NCBI GenBank assembly: GCA_964388085.1
Contig: CAYLZW010000002.1
Location: 1 to 64,000, forward strand
Length of the DNA stretch: 64,000 bases
Source: CAYLZW01 sp964388085
GTDB lineage: Bacteria > Myxococcota > UBA727 > CAYLZW01
Direction: 5' to 3'
How positions within the stretch are numbered: the first letter of the stretch is position 1; each line of letters begins with the position of its first letter. The translations under genes and the position numbers were made by a program. The notes below the pieces were generated by a model. The model was not told where the DNA came from. It saw only the letters and a program-made list of their open reading frames with translations, and ran no database searches. Positions 36,128 to 45,619 of this stretch are shown here, in pieces.

Positions 36128-38407
36128 CTACTCGGCCACGGGCGCTCCAGCGCAGCGGCCATCGGTTGGATCGCAGGGAGCGACGAGGAAGACGACCTCC
36201 CCCTCGTCCGCAGCGCTCGGGGCGTCCAGCGCGAAGTAGTGCGTCCCGGCGGCGAACGTGCCGCGCAACATGACGTCCCCAGCGCTCACGCAAGATCCCG
36301 CCGACGTCGACGTCAGCCAGGCGACGTCCACATCGACACCGGAGGCGTGCAGCGCCATGACGCGGAGGCGAGTCGGGCTCGGCAGGTCGACGCGATAGAC
36401 CACGTCCGCGCCGGACAGGGTGACGCCGCAGCCGCCGCCATAGCTCCCGAGCGCCGAGCTCGCGCCGCCCCTCAGGTCGCGCAGCTCGGCGAAGGGCAAG
36501 CTGTCCACGACGCGGGGCGATGCAGGGGTGCCGCTGCCGGCGAGGGCCGGCGCGCCGGCGCCGTCCCAGGCGTCCCGCGCGGGCGTCGTCGTCGTGACCT
36601 GCCACACGCGATCGAGGGCCTGCAGCGAGAGCAGGTTCCTCAGATTGTAGCCCCAGATGAGACCGGTCTCCGCGTCGAAGTTGCAGAGTGAGATGTAGTC
36701 GGCGCTCGGGTGCACGCCGTCCGACCGCAGCCCATAGTCCGGCAGCTGCAGCATCTCGCTGTAATAGTCGACGAAAGGCAGCTGGCGCCCCTCGGCCACC
36801 GCCCGCAGCACGACGTTCCACGATGAGATGAGGTCGCGGAGCTCCGGATACTGGCCCGTATACGGAGGGATCGAATACAGGATGGGGATGACGCCGCGGG
36901 CGACGATCCAGTCGACCAGCTCGACGATGTTCTCGTACATCCAGGGGAACTTCACGGCCGCGCTCGCGTCGAAGCCGCCGTACCCCATGTCGTTGGTACC
37001 GTACATCAGGAGCGCATAGCGGGGATTGAGCGCGAGCAGCTCCTGCTCCACCGGCGGCGGGGTACCGCGCAGCGCCCAGTCCGCCGTCTTCGATGCCACG
37101 GCCGCGAAGCCACGACGCGCATACGAGCTCGTGCCGCCCACGTCCGTCTCCAAGAACCACGCGTGTGCGGGGACGAGGTCGCCATAGCCCACCGCCGAGA
37201 GCGAGAAGGTCTCGGTCTCGAAGCAGCTCATGAACTCGTGGCCGGCGGAGATGGAGTCGCCCACCTTCATGAAGACCCGATCCCGACGGCTCGGCTGCTG
37301 CGCCGCGATCGCACGCAGGTTCTCGGTTACCGCGCAGGTAATGGGCGAATGCGTCCGATCCGCTGGATAGCGTGTCCAATTCTCGACGCACGCCTCCGGT
37401 GGCGGGGGCGGTGGCGGTGGCGGTGGTGGTGGTGGTGGCGGTGGCGGTGGAGGTGGCTCCGCGACGTCACAGACATCTCCGACGCCGTCCGCGTCAACGT
37501 CCGCCTGGCTCTGGTTCCACTCCAGCGGGCAGTTGTCTTCGTCGTCACAGAGCGCGTCGAAGTCCTGATCCGCGCAGCCCGTGTCCGACGTCGGGATGGT
37601 TGGCTGTGGATCACAGACTCCGCCTAGACCATCACCGTCCTGGTCCGCCTGATTCGGGTTCCACTGTGCCGGGCAGTTGTCATCGGCGTCGCAGGCGCCG
37701 TCACCGTCGCGGTCCGCGCAGGGAGCCGGCGCGCTCGGCCTGCTCGGAAGCGCGTCGCAGCTGTCCCCGAGGCGGTCGCCGTCCTCGTCGACCTGGCCAG
37801 CGTTCCACACGAGCGCGCAGTTGTCGGTCGCGTCGCAGACGCCGTCCCAATCTGTGTCGGTGCCAGCGCCTTCGCACCAATCGCAGCGCCAACACTCCCC
37901 GAGGCCGTCCTCGTCGTCGTCGAGCTGGGACGGGTTGTAACAGCCCACGCAGTTGTCGGCGTCGTCGCACACGGCGTCGTTGTCCGCGTCGATACAGCGG
38001 GCGCTCTTGGGCGCAGGGTCGCCCGCCTCGCCGCGACCTTCGTCCCCCGCGGGCGGGCTCGGATCCTCGGGGTCTGCGTCGCAATAGTCGCCGCGCCCGT
38101 CATCGTCGCGATCGCGTTGGTCGTGGTTCCATTCGAGGGGGCAGTTGTCGAGCTCGTCACAGACGTTGTCCCAGTCGAGGTCCGCGCCCGCGCCGTCACA
38201 CTCATCACAGGGCCAGCAGTCCCCAAGACCGTCGCCATCCGCGTCGATCTGCAGGGGGTTGTAGCAAGCGGTGCAGTTGTCTTCGATGTCTGCTGTGCCA
38301 TCGCCGTCGTCGTCGATGACCTGCGCCGCGGCGGGTGCAGGAAGCGCGGCGACGAGGCACGAGAGCAGCAGCGGGCACGAGCGGATGGGGCGGGCCGGAT
38401 GGCGCAT
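36128..38407 (-). CDS. Secreted SGNH/GDSL hydrolase with thrombospondin type-3 repeats
   Basis: The product has 759 residues and a signal peptide ending near AAAQ (residue 29). Residues about 30-335 hold at least eight calcium-binding thrombospondin type-3-like repeats (DGDGTADIEDNC, DADGVGDVCD and similar). A run of 20 prolines follows. The catalytic domain has VGDSISAG (block I Ser), MYGTNDMGYGG (block III) and SDGVHPSADY (block V Asp-His), fitting a GDSL/SGNH esterase or lipase. The last 130 residues form a beta-rich domain with DLPSPTRLRVMAL, like bacterial pre-peptidase C-terminal domains. It is probably surface bound or secreted. It is convergent with the phosphatase gene and 150 bases downstream of the pseudo-receiver gene. 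The substrate is unknown. Confidence 0.88.
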   Translation of the reverse strand: MRHPARPIRSCPLLLSCLVAALPAPAAAQVIDDDGDGTADIEDNCTACYNPLQIDADGDGLGDCWPCDECDGAGADLDWDNVCDELDNCPLEWNHDQRDRDDDGRGDYCDADPEDPSPPAGDEGRGEAGDPAPKSARCIDADNDAVCDDADNCVGCYNPSQLDDDEDGLGECWRCDWCEGAGTDTDWDGVCDATDNCALVWNAGQVDEDGDRLGDSCDALPSRPSAPAPCADRDGDGACDADDNCPAQWNPNQADQDGDGLGGVCDPQPTIPTSDTGCADQDFDALCDDEDNCPLEWNQSQADVDADGVGDVCDVAEPPPPPPPPPPPPPPPPPPPPEACVENWTRYPADRTHSPITCAVTENLRAIAAQQPSRRDRVFMKVGDSISAGHEFMSCFETETFSLSAVGYGDLVPAHAWFLETDVGGTSSYARRGFAAVASKTADWALRGTPPPVEQELLALNPRYALLMYGTNDMGYGGFDASAAVKFPWMYENIVELVDWIVARGVIPILYSIPPYTGQYPELRDLISSWNVVLRAVAEGRQLPFVDYYSEMLQLPDYGLRSDGVHPSADYISLCNFDAETGLIWGYNLRNLLSLQALDRVWQVTTTTPARDAWDGAGAPALAGSGTPASPRVVDSLPFAELRDLRGGASSALGSYGGGCGVTLSGADVVYRVDLPSPTRLRVMALHASGVDVDVAWLTSTSAGSCVSAGDVMLRGTFAAGTHYFALDAPSAADEGEVVFLVAPCDPTDGRCAGAPVAE
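37398..37457 (-). repeat. CCN triplet run coding for 20 prolines
   Basis: Twenty consecutive proline codons, mixed CCA/CCG/CCC/CCT, form a rigid linker between the calcium-binding repeats and the SGNH hydrolase domain. The run is a likely site for slippage and length variation among strains. Confidence 0.95.
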
Positions 38408-38556
38408 GGGCGCTGACCTGAGGAAGGACCGTGCCAATGGCGCCCGGCGGTCGCGCACGCCTTTCTGGGCGATGCAGCGCGATCCATTCGAGCGAGTCCG
38501 ACGCGCGTGTGGCGTGGCACGACGCCAATCAGCCACCGCATCGGCTGCGACCCACG

Positions 38557-39540
38557 TCAGCGTGCCAGGAAGACGTTGAACGACTTTGGGCGCTCCGAGA
38601 AGTCGCGATAGCGGCCGCGGATGTCGATGACGCCGATGAGCTCGGTCCGCCGGCCGGGGTGCACGTTGATGATGAACTGGGAGAGCGTCTCGAAGAGATA
38701 GTAGAGCCCGAGCCCCGCCCCGCCCTCCTTGTCGTCCACCTGATCGCTCCCCTTGCGGAAGCACTTGCCGAGATAGGCGACGACCGTCTCCGTGGCGAGC
38801 GATCCGAAGGGGTCGCGCACCGAGATGCCGAGCTTGCGGCCGTCGGTGCAGAAGACGGCCTCCACCGACTTCCCGGCGGCGAGCTCTACCTCTTCGGTGC
38901 GGCTCAGGTGCGCGAAGCAACGCTCGCCGGCGTCGTTCGTGGGCGCGTTGTAGATGGCGTTGGTGATGAGCTCATCGGCCGCGCTCTGAAACAGCTCCAC
39001 GAAGCGCGCTTGGGCACCCTTGCGCGTGGCGAAGGCGGCGGCGGCCCGGATGGCGGCGAAGCGATCGGAGGCGCGCGAGAGCGTGAGTCGCTCGTGCTCC
39101 GCGCCCCAGGGGAAGTACTTCTCGAGGCCGAAGATGTCGTCGCGCAGGATCTTCTGCACCGTGACCAGCAGCTCGTCGCCGTCGAGGTCACCGCTGCGCG
39201 CCAATAGGTGCGTAAGCGTGTGGCGCGCGAACAGCCCGGCCAGCTCGGTGCGCTGCGCTCCGCCCATGAAGAGCACGAAGCGCCCCGCGTCCTGCTGCCG
39301 CGCGAAGCGCTCGAAGATCGCGTCCCGCGCGCCTTCTTCGATCGCTTCATAGTCGACGACGACGAGATCGGCGTCGTCTGCCGCGACCTCGTCGGGCGTC
39401 GCTACGATCCGTACGTCGTCGACGACGGCGCGGGCGATGCGTCCCAGGTCGCGCAGCGACGTCTTGTCCCCGACGAGAAACACGCGCTGCGCGGCACCCG
39501 GCCGCGCCTGTGGCGACGGAGCGTCGTCGGGCCGGTTCAT
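38557..39540 (-). CDS. Pseudo-receiver/RsbW-like ATPase protein, copy 2
   Basis: The product has 327 residues. Residues about 15-130 have a CheY-like receiver pattern (VFLVGDKTSLRDLGRIARAV, LVVVDYEAIEE). The phosphoacceptor site is doubtful: acidic residues at the start of a receiver are lacking. The second half is a GHKL ATPase of the RsbW/SpoIIAB type: N-box in AADELITNAIYNAP, SVRDPFGSL, and GGAGLGL. The protein ends with RYRDFSERPKSFNVFLAR, nearly the same as the end of the paralogue at 45619. RsbW-type ATPases phosphorylate STAS antagonists and sequester partners, which fits the STAS-like neighbours. It overlaps the PilZ gene stop by four bases (ATGA). Confidence 0.85.
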   Translation of the reverse strand: MNRPDDAPSPQARPGAAQRVFLVGDKTSLRDLGRIARAVVDDVRIVATPDEVAADDADLVVVDYEAIEEGARDAIFERFARQQDAGRFVLFMGGAQRTELAGLFARHTLTHLLARSGDLDGDELLVTVQKILRDDIFGLEKYFPWGAEHERLTLSRASDRFAAIRAAAAFATRKGAQARFVELFQSAADELITNAIYNAPTNDAGERCFAHLSRTEEVELAAGKSVEAVFCTDGRKLGISVRDPFGSLATETVVAYLGKCFRKGSDQVDDKEGGAGLGLYYLFETLSQFIINVHPGRRTELIGVIDIRGRYRDFSERPKSFNVFLAR

Positions 39541-40625
39541 GCGGGAGTCAGATCCGCGGCGGAGCGGTCCGGCGCGGCGCTGGGCGCGCGCTCTTCGCAG
39601 ACGCGTACGCGCCAACCGATGCGACCATCCACGCGCCCTTCGTCGAGCGACTCCCGTTCCACGATCTGCACCTCGACGGCGCCCATCACCCGGGGCGAGA
39701 GGATGTCGAGCGACAAGATGTCACCCACGTCATACGGCACGAAGAACGCCCTCCGCGGCACGAGCAAGGCGCCCGCCTGCAGGTCGCCTCGCAGCAGGAA
39801 GAAGTCGACGCGCGTGCCGTGGCGCGCGCGCACGCGGATCTGGCCAGGCGAAGCCTCCGAGCGCTTCGTCGTCGCTGGCCTCACGCGCATCACGTTCGTG
39901 TCGCGCACGAAGCGGGTGATGGCCGCCCGTGCCGGGGCCGACACCGCGACGAACTCCACGCCCATGCGTATGCGCTCGGCGCCGGTCGGGCCCGTGAAGC
40001 GCTCGCGCCAACGAACGCGCGCGTTCAGCTCCGCCGCCTGCTCGAAGACATTGATCTCGAAGGTCAGCCCCTCGAGCTCTTCGTGCTCGAGGCCGCACTC
40101 GATCATCGCGCCGCAGGCGCTGATGTTCACCAGCTCGCCCTCGAACTGAAGGCCGGACTGGCCGCTGATCTCGTCGTTGACGGCGGCGCGCTCGGCGAGC
40201 CGGTGCAGCGTCACGTTCGGCAGCATCGCCAGGCGCCGCATGAGCTGTCCGAACGCTCCCTCCGGCCAGACGAACACCTGGCGCAGGCCGAGCTTCGCGG
40301 CGCGTCGCGTCGAGCCCGCGCTGCGCGTCGACGAGCACGCGATGAACACGGCGGAGTCCGGTGTTTCGGCGCAGCGTTCGGCCACGTGCGCCCAGATCTT
40401 CTCCGGCGCGTTGCTGCCGATGGCGAGGTCGACGAGCACGAACGCTTTGCCCTTCGCCCCGTCGATCGCCTCGCACACAGCCCGAACGGAGCGGGCGCGC
40501 ACCACGTCGATGCCCGCGCGAGCGAGCAGCTCGCGCTTGCCGTCATCGAGCGAGAGGCGATGCAGCACCACGCGCCCGTGGCCGCCCCGCTCCCCCTCTT
40601 CACGTTCGCCCGCGGTCGACGTCAT
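39537..40625 (-). CDS. PilZ-domain protein with receiver-like N-terminus
   Basis: The product has 362 residues. About 17-115 look like a receiver-type alpha/beta domain (RVVLHRLSLDDGKRELLARA, AFVLVDLAIG). Residues about 125-245 are a PilZ domain: RLAER and then VNISACGAMIE, matching RxxxR and (D/N)xSxxG of c-di-GMP-binding PilZ proteins. The C-terminal 110 residues may be a second, weaker PilZ-like barrel (RVRARHGTRVDFFLLRGDLQ). It is translationally coupled to the RsbW-like protein downstream, so c-di-GMP may feed into that ATPase. The ATG at 40625 has GGAG upstream. A 112-base gap with a GC hairpin separates it from the kinase operon. Confidence 0.8.
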   Translation of the reverse strand: MTSTAGEREEGERGGHGRVVLHRLSLDDGKRELLARAGIDVVRARSVRAVCEAIDGAKGKAFVLVDLAIGSNAPEKIWAHVAERCAETPDSAVFIACSSTRSAGSTRRAAKLGLRQVFVWPEGAFGQLMRRLAMLPNVTLHRLAERAAVNDEISGQSGLQFEGELVNISACGAMIECGLEHEELEGLTFEINVFEQAAELNARVRWRERFTGPTGAERIRMGVEFVAVSAPARAAITRFVRDTNVMRVRPATTKRSEASPGQIRVRARHGTRVDFFLLRGDLQAGALLVPRRAFFVPYDVGDILSLDILSPRVMGAVEVQIVERESLDEGRVDGRIGWRVRVCEERAPSAAPDRSAADLTPA

Positions 40626-40659
40626 TGCGCTCCGGCACGAGACCTTCGTTCAGGCATCT

Positions 40660-40680
40660 TTCCGCGCGCGCCGCGCGGAA
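40660..40680. repeat. Perfect 9-bp GC-rich inverted repeat between kinase and PilZ genes
   Basis: The arms ttccgcgcg and cgcgcggaa are separated by three bases. It lies 57 bases after the kinase stop and 35 bases before the PilZ start (both on the minus strand). No T-run follows on either strand, so an intrinsic terminator is not proven; it may weaken read-through or act as a binding site. Confidence 0.4.
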
Positions 40681-40737
40681 GCAAAGCGAGACACGCGAGC
40701 GATGGCGCCGGCGGGGCATGTGGGCGTCGTGCGCACA

Positions 40738-42984
40738 TCACCCGCGGGGCGGCTTCTTTCGCTTCGGCGCCTTTGCCGGTGCGGCCGCCTCAGCGGTCTG
40801 TCGGAGCGCGCCGTGAAGGGTGATGCCGCCGTCGATGGAGATGGTCGAGTGCGTGGGCGTCAGAAGCGGCAGGTCCATGGCGCCCGACTCGTGGGAGCGC
40901 GCGGCGAGCGCCTCGAGCCACTGCGAGAGATGAGCGGCCGTGGCCACGCGAGCGATCGCGACCAGCGTCGCCTCGAGCTCAAGCTGCAGCGCTCTCGCCG
41001 ACGAGAAGCGCGCGTCCGGCTCGCGGCTCACGCAGCGCGCGATGATGTCGTCCAGCGCGCCCGGCACATCGGGGCGCACGGAACGGACCGAGGGCACCGG
41101 CTCGTTCAGCACCGCGAACATCGACATGTACTCGCTGTCGCGGCGGAACAGCGGCGTGCCGGTCAGCATCTCCCACAGCACCACGCCGACGGCCCAGAGG
41201 TCCGTGCGCCGATCGACGTCACCGCGCGCGGGGTCGATCTGCTCCGGCGCCATATAGATGACCTTGCCCTTCAGGTTCCCCGCGCGCGTCTCGAGCAGCG
41301 AGTGCGCCACCTTGGAGACGCCGAAGTCCGTGAGCTTCACGGCGCCGTTCAGGGACAACAGGACATTGTGCGGCGAGACGTCGCGGTGGACCAGCTCCAG
41401 CACCCTGCCGTCGTCATCGGCGCAGCTGTGCGCCGCGTGCAGGCCGGCACAGATATCGGACGCGATGCGACACGCCAGCTCGACGGGCAGCGCCACGTCC
41501 AGGTGCTGCGCGGCGCTGATGACCGAGCGCAGGTCCCAGCCGTCGACGAGCTCCATGGCGATGAAGTAGCCGTCGTCGTCTTGGCCGAGATCGAAGATCT
41601 GCACGACGTTCGGGTGCGTGATGGCCGCCGCCACACGCGCCTCTTGCAGGAAGAGCTGAGAGAAGTGTTCGTTGGCTGCCAGCTCCGGCAGGATTCGCTT
41701 GAGCGCGACCTGCTTGACGAAGCCCTCGGGCCCCCGCTGCTTGGCGACGGAGACCTCCGCCATACCGCCGCGCCCGAGCGGTCGGACGGCCTCGTAGCGG
41801 GTGAGCGCGGAGCCGCTCAGCGTCCCCGTCGAGGGCGGCGCGCTCGCCGGCACACGGACGGCGCCGACGTCGGGCAGCGCTTCGCCGGGATGCGCTGCCA
41901 GGTAGGACATCACCGCGCTCGGCACGCGCTCGGCGAACAGGTCGAGGACCTCCGTGGCCCCAGCGGCGCTGTCGACCGGCCATGGGGCGCCGCACGCGGG
42001 ACAATTCGCGCGTGGCTCGCCGGCGTGCACAGGAGAACGATCCGTGGACGACCTCGCGAGCAACGCCTTCATCGCGATCGCGTCTAGCTCCAGGGTGACG
42101 AGCTTCGCACAGCTCGCGCACGACGACGACAGCAGCACGGTGGCGACGCGTCCCGCGAGCGCCGCCTGCAGCGGAGCGTTGCCCGTGTCCAGCAACGAGA
42201 GCGGGACCCTCGCCCAATACACGTCCGCGTCCGCGCTCTCTGCGACGTCGAGCAGCCTGCTGCTGCCAGCGTCGTCGACGCTGGTGACGCCCGCCAGCAC
42301 CACGAGCACGATCCCCTCGAACCCGTCCGCGAGGCGCCGGAGTCGCGCCTTCGACGACACGCAGCCCTGAAGCCACAGGGAGGTGACGAGGCCGGTCACC
42401 TCCTTTTGGGCACGAAAGGGAGCGGGCCGAGGCGACGTCGCCGCGCCGAGCGCGACGTCGACCAGCGCGTTCAGCGCCGACGGCAACGGCGGTGAGCCCT
42501 GCGTGCGCGCGAACGACAGGTAGGCCTCGGGCACGTCGTCGAGCTCGGCCTCGGCGCCACAGCGATGACAGCGCGCCACGGGGAGCGGCGCGCTCGGCTG
42601 CAGCACGCTCTTGCCCGGCGGCGTCCGCAGGTCCACGAGGAGGTCGGTCTCGACGTCGCACGCCTCACACACGTAGGGCAGATAGAAGCTGACGAGCGCG
42701 GCGCCTCCGGCGAAGCCGCCCACCATATTGAGCTGCGCCACGATCGCGGGGCGCGCGTGGATGATGCAGGCGTGCTCTACGTCGAGCGCGCCCATGGCGG
42801 AGACCCATTCGCGCACGCCAAACGACGTGATGCGCCTCACCCCGTCGAGGTCGAAGACGACGAGGCCCGCCAGATCGCGCAGGTCCGCTCGCTGGAAGCT
42901 GGCGTCGAGCTCCCCCGCGATGTGGACGAGCGTGCCTCCCGGCAGCTTGCGCTTGTCGATGCGCAGCGTCTGGCTCGGCGCCAT
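40738..42984 (-). CDS. STAS-like/zinc-ribbon – Hanks kinase fusion, copy C
   Basis: The product has 748 residues. Residues 1-115 are STAS-like with Ser54 in VRRITSFGVREW. A zinc ribbon uses CEAC (106-109) and CHRC (139-142), followed by ELDDVPEAYLSF. A second STAS-like region (about 193-285) is followed by another Cys set, CASC (289-292) and CPAC (328-331). The kinase domain (about 396-665) has LGRGGMAEV, Lys429, HRDVSPHN (Asp535), DFG (Asp553) and VIYMAPEQ. It looks fully active. The C-terminal tail is Pro/Lys-rich. No membrane segment is visible. The start lies two bases after the stop of the free STAS-like gene upstream, so translation is coupled. A kinase carrying a probable substrate of a rival kinase (the RsbW-like proteins) in one chain is unusual. 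Confidence 0.9.
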   Translation of the reverse strand: MAPSQTLRIDKRKLPGGTLVHIAGELDASFQRADLRDLAGLVVFDLDGVRRITSFGVREWVSAMGALDVEHACIIHARPAIVAQLNMVGGFAGGAALVSFYLPYVCEACDVETDLLVDLRTPPGKSVLQPSAPLPVARCHRCGAEAELDDVPEAYLSFARTQGSPPLPSALNALVDVALGAATSPRPAPFRAQKEVTGLVTSLWLQGCVSSKARLRRLADGFEGIVLVVLAGVTSVDDAGSSRLLDVAESADADVYWARVPLSLLDTGNAPLQAALAGRVATVLLSSSCASCAKLVTLELDAIAMKALLARSSTDRSPVHAGEPRANCPACGAPWPVDSAAGATEVLDLFAERVPSAVMSYLAAHPGEALPDVGAVRVPASAPPSTGTLSGSALTRYEAVRPLGRGGMAEVSVAKQRGPEGFVKQVALKRILPELAANEHFSQLFLQEARVAAAITHPNVVQIFDLGQDDDGYFIAMELVDGWDLRSVISAAQHLDVALPVELACRIASDICAGLHAAHSCADDDGRVLELVHRDVSPHNVLLSLNGAVKLTDFGVSKVAHSLLETRAGNLKGKVIYMAPEQIDPARGDVDRRTDLWAVGVVLWEMLTGTPLFRRDSEYMSMFAVLNEPVPSVRSVRPDVPGALDDIIARCVSREPDARFSSARALQLELEATLVAIARVATAAHLSQWLEALAARSHESGAMDLPLLTPTHSTISIDGGITLHGALRQTAEAAAPAKAPKRKKPPRG

Positions 42985-42986
42985 CG

Positions 42987-43478
42987 TCAAGTGGAGGTAC
43001 GTCCCGCCGACTCGTCGACGAAGGCGAGATACGACTCCGGCGTGTCGTCGAGCTGCATCTCGCCGCCGCACTCCGGACAGGGGGCGCACTCGTCGAGCGT
43101 CGGTCGTCGCCCCGGCTGCAGCTCGAGGGGGAGCGTACGCTCGTCGTCACACGCCTCACAGAAATAGGGCACGAGGATCGACGTCACCGCGGCGTCCCCC
43201 CGCATGGTCGCGATCATGCTGAGCTGCCGGACCATGACGGGCGAGCAGCGCTCGAGCTCGACCTTGGTGGCTTTGCTCGATAGGCGCTGCAGAAAGCCGA
43301 TCCACTCGCGCACGCCACAGGAGTTGATGCGTTGGACCTCGGACAGGTTCAGCACCACGCGCTCTGTCGCCGCCGCGACGACACCCGAGAAGTCGGCCTC
43401 TTCCGTGATCTCGCCCCTCATGACGAATCGATGGGTCGCGCCGCTCTCCTCGAGGCTCCAGGTCAGACCGTCGGTCAC
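42987..43478 (-). CDS. Free-standing STAS-like/zinc-ribbon protein in the kinase operon
   Basis: The product has 163 residues and equals the N-terminal module of its kinase neighbours. The STAS-like part has VVLNLSEVQRINSCGVREWI with Ser53 at the phospho-acceptor place. The zinc ribbon has CEAC (107-110) and CPEC (134-137), then MQLDDTPESYLAFV. In partner-switching systems the free STAS protein is the diffusible element shuttling between an anti-factor and its client, so this is the best candidate for that role here. It overlaps the stop of kinase B by four bases and is followed by kinase C after two bases. Confidence 0.82.
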   Translation of the reverse strand: MTDGLTWSLEESGATHRFVMRGEITEEADFSGVVAAATERVVLNLSEVQRINSCGVREWIGFLQRLSSKATKVELERCSPVMVRQLSMIATMRGDAAVTSILVPYFCEACDDERTLPLELQPGRRPTLDECAPCPECGGEMQLDDTPESYLAFVDESAGRTST

Positions 43479-45619
43479 GGGACCTCCTCATCCGGTATGG
43501 ACATCGTCACCTCCGGCCAGGCGTCGACCTCCGTCTGGGTCCGGTCGAAACCACGCTCTTCCTCGTCGTTCGGGAGGAGCGCGCCGTGCGGGGGCGTGAA
43601 GTCCAGGCGACGGATCTCCCCCTCAGCGTATCCCTGTCTCGCCAGCCCGTGCAGCCAGTGCGCCAGGTGTGCCGAGCTGGCCGGTTGGCCGATGTCGAGG
43701 AGCACGCGCTCGAGCGCGAGGTGGAGGTGGCGCGCCGTCTCGAAGCGATCCGTCGGCAAGCGCGCCGTCGCGCGACGGATGACGTCGACCAGCGACGGGG
43801 GAACGTCCGGCCGCTTCTCCTCGATGGGCGGGATGTCAGCTTCGAGCGCGGCCCGCATGGAGGCCAGCTCTTCGTTGCGCCACAGCGCCGGGACGCCGGT
43901 GAGACACTCGTGCAGCACCAGGCCGGCGGCGAACACATCGACGCGGCGGTCCACCGCGCCGAGGGTGCCGTCGAGCTGCTCGGGAGAGATGTAGATGACC
44001 TTGCCGCGCACCGTGCCCGGCCGGGTGCCGAGGTTCGCGCCGGCCGGCTTGGAGATGCCGAAGTCGGTCACCTTGACGCCGCCTTGCACCGAGATGAGCA
44101 CGTTGTCCGGCGAGACGTCTCGGTGAATGATCTCGAGGCGTCGGCCGTCCTCGCCGCGCGCCGAATGGGCGGCGTGCAGCCCGGCGGCGACGTCGCTGAC
44201 GACGCGGCAGCACAGCTCGATGGGGAACGACCGCTTGAGCCGGCGGGCGTAGCGCAGCACGCTGCGCAGGTCCCACCCGCGCACGTACTCCATGGCGATG
44301 AAGTAGTCCGCGCCCTCTTGTCCGAGGTCGTGGATCTGCACCACGTTCGGGTGGGAGATGCGAGCGGAGAGGCGCGCCTCCCGCAGGAACATCTCGGAGA
44401 GCTCCGGATCGCGCGTGAGCTCGGGCAGCACGCGTTTGACGACGACGCGCTTCTTGAACCCGCCGGGACCGAGCACCTCGGCGAGCAGGACCTCGGCCAT
44501 GCCGCCTCGCCCGATGCGGCGCACGATGCGGTAGCGCTCACCGATGCGCCCGGGTGCGCGCGCGGAAGCGGTGTCCTTCGGCTCGACGGGGGTCGGCTCG
44601 CCGCCGGGTCGATCGCGGAGATAGTCGGCGAGCTCGATCGGTGACTCGCCCGCCAGCAGGTCCTTCAACGTCGCCAGCATGTCCGCGGTCAGCCACTCGG
44701 CGGCGCGTCCACCGCCGTCGACTCGAGCGATCTCCTGCGCGAGGATGCGCGCGTCGAACTCGAGCGTCTTCCGATGTGGCGGCGTCAGCAGCGCCGAGAG
44801 CACGCGACCGCGAAACGCCCGTACGCCCGCGGGTGGCAACGACTGCAGCAGAGCGAGCGAGACGCGCGCGAAGTACGCGTTGGTGCGCTCCGCCAGCTCT
44901 CGCAAGCGTTCGGCGCCGAGCTCGTCCATACCGGTGACACCCGCGCAGATGACGACGACGTGCCCCTCGAGCCCATCGAGCAGGCGCTTGGTGCGCAGGC
45001 GGCGATCGATGTGCCCGCCGATCCACAGCGCGGTGACGTCACCCTCGACCTCTTTGCGCAGCTGAAAGCTCGACGAGGGCGTCGCGCCCTCGAGCAAGCC
45101 GAGCAGACGGCTGACGGCGCGCGGCGGCGACGGCTCCGGCGCCGAGGACACGAACGAGAGATACGAGGAGGCGATGTCGTCGAGCTCCGCCGGCTCTTTG
45201 CAGCGCGGACAGGGCAGCGGTCTCGGCCCCCCGCGTCGAAGGGCGAGCACTGCCTCCTTCGCGCTCATCAGCACCTGCTGCTCGTGATCGCAGTGCTCGC
45301 AGATGTACGGCAGGTACAGGCTCAGCACCTCGCCACGCCCCACGAAGCCCGCCACCATGTTGAGCTGCGCGACGATGGCAGGGCGACAGCGGATGAGCCC
45401 GAGGAAGGAGGCGTCGATCGACTCGAGCGCGGCGATCCACTCGGGCACGCCGTAGCTCGTGACGCGCGTGACGCCGTCGAGATCGAGCACCACGGCGCCC
45501 TGCAGGTGGTCGAGCTTGTCGCGCGGGAAGCCCGCGCCGATGGTGCCGCTCAACGTCACCAGCGACACGCCGGGCGCCGGCGAGCTGACGATCGCTTCGA
45601 GTGAGGCGGGCGCCGTCAT
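43475..45619 (-). CDS. STAS-like/zinc-ribbon – Hanks kinase fusion, copy B
   Basis: The product has 714 residues. The STAS-like part has VVLDLDGVTRVTSYGVPEWI (Ser55), then the zinc ribbon CEHC (107-110) and CPRC (137-140) with ELDDIASSYLSF. A second STAS-like region follows (EVEGDVTALWIGGHIDRRL), but unlike copies A and C it is not followed by a second Cys ribbon. The kinase domain has IGRGGMAEVLLAEV, VVVKRVLPEL, HRDVSPDN, DFGISK and VIYISPEQ. All catalytic residues are present. The start codon shares one base with the stop of the RsbW-like gene upstream (TGATG), and its own stop overlaps the free STAS-like gene by four bases, so the four genes form a coupled cassette. Confidence 0.9.
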   Translation of the reverse strand: MTAPASLEAIVSSPAPGVSLVTLSGTIGAGFPRDKLDHLQGAVVLDLDGVTRVTSYGVPEWIAALESIDASFLGLIRCRPAIVAQLNMVAGFVGRGEVLSLYLPYICEHCDHEQQVLMSAKEAVLALRRGGPRPLPCPRCKEPAELDDIASSYLSFVSSAPEPSPPRAVSRLLGLLEGATPSSSFQLRKEVEGDVTALWIGGHIDRRLRTKRLLDGLEGHVVVICAGVTGMDELGAERLRELAERTNAYFARVSLALLQSLPPAGVRAFRGRVLSALLTPPHRKTLEFDARILAQEIARVDGGGRAAEWLTADMLATLKDLLAGESPIELADYLRDRPGGEPTPVEPKDTASARAPGRIGERYRIVRRIGRGGMAEVLLAEVLGPGGFKKRVVVKRVLPELTRDPELSEMFLREARLSARISHPNVVQIHDLGQEGADYFIAMEYVRGWDLRSVLRYARRLKRSFPIELCCRVVSDVAAGLHAAHSARGEDGRRLEIIHRDVSPDNVLISVQGGVKVTDFGISKPAGANLGTRPGTVRGKVIYISPEQLDGTLGAVDRRVDVFAAGLVLHECLTGVPALWRNEELASMRAALEADIPPIEEKRPDVPPSLVDVIRRATARLPTDRFETARHLHLALERVLLDIGQPASSAHLAHWLHGLARQGYAEGEIRRLDFTPPHGALLPNDEEERGFDRTQTEVDAWPEVTMSIPDEEVP

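Noticed and set aside
37398..37457. Possible CRISPR or satellite-like repeat
   Set aside because: The repeat is explained by a run of proline codons in an intact gene; no spacers or repeat units of CRISPR size exist anywhere in the window.
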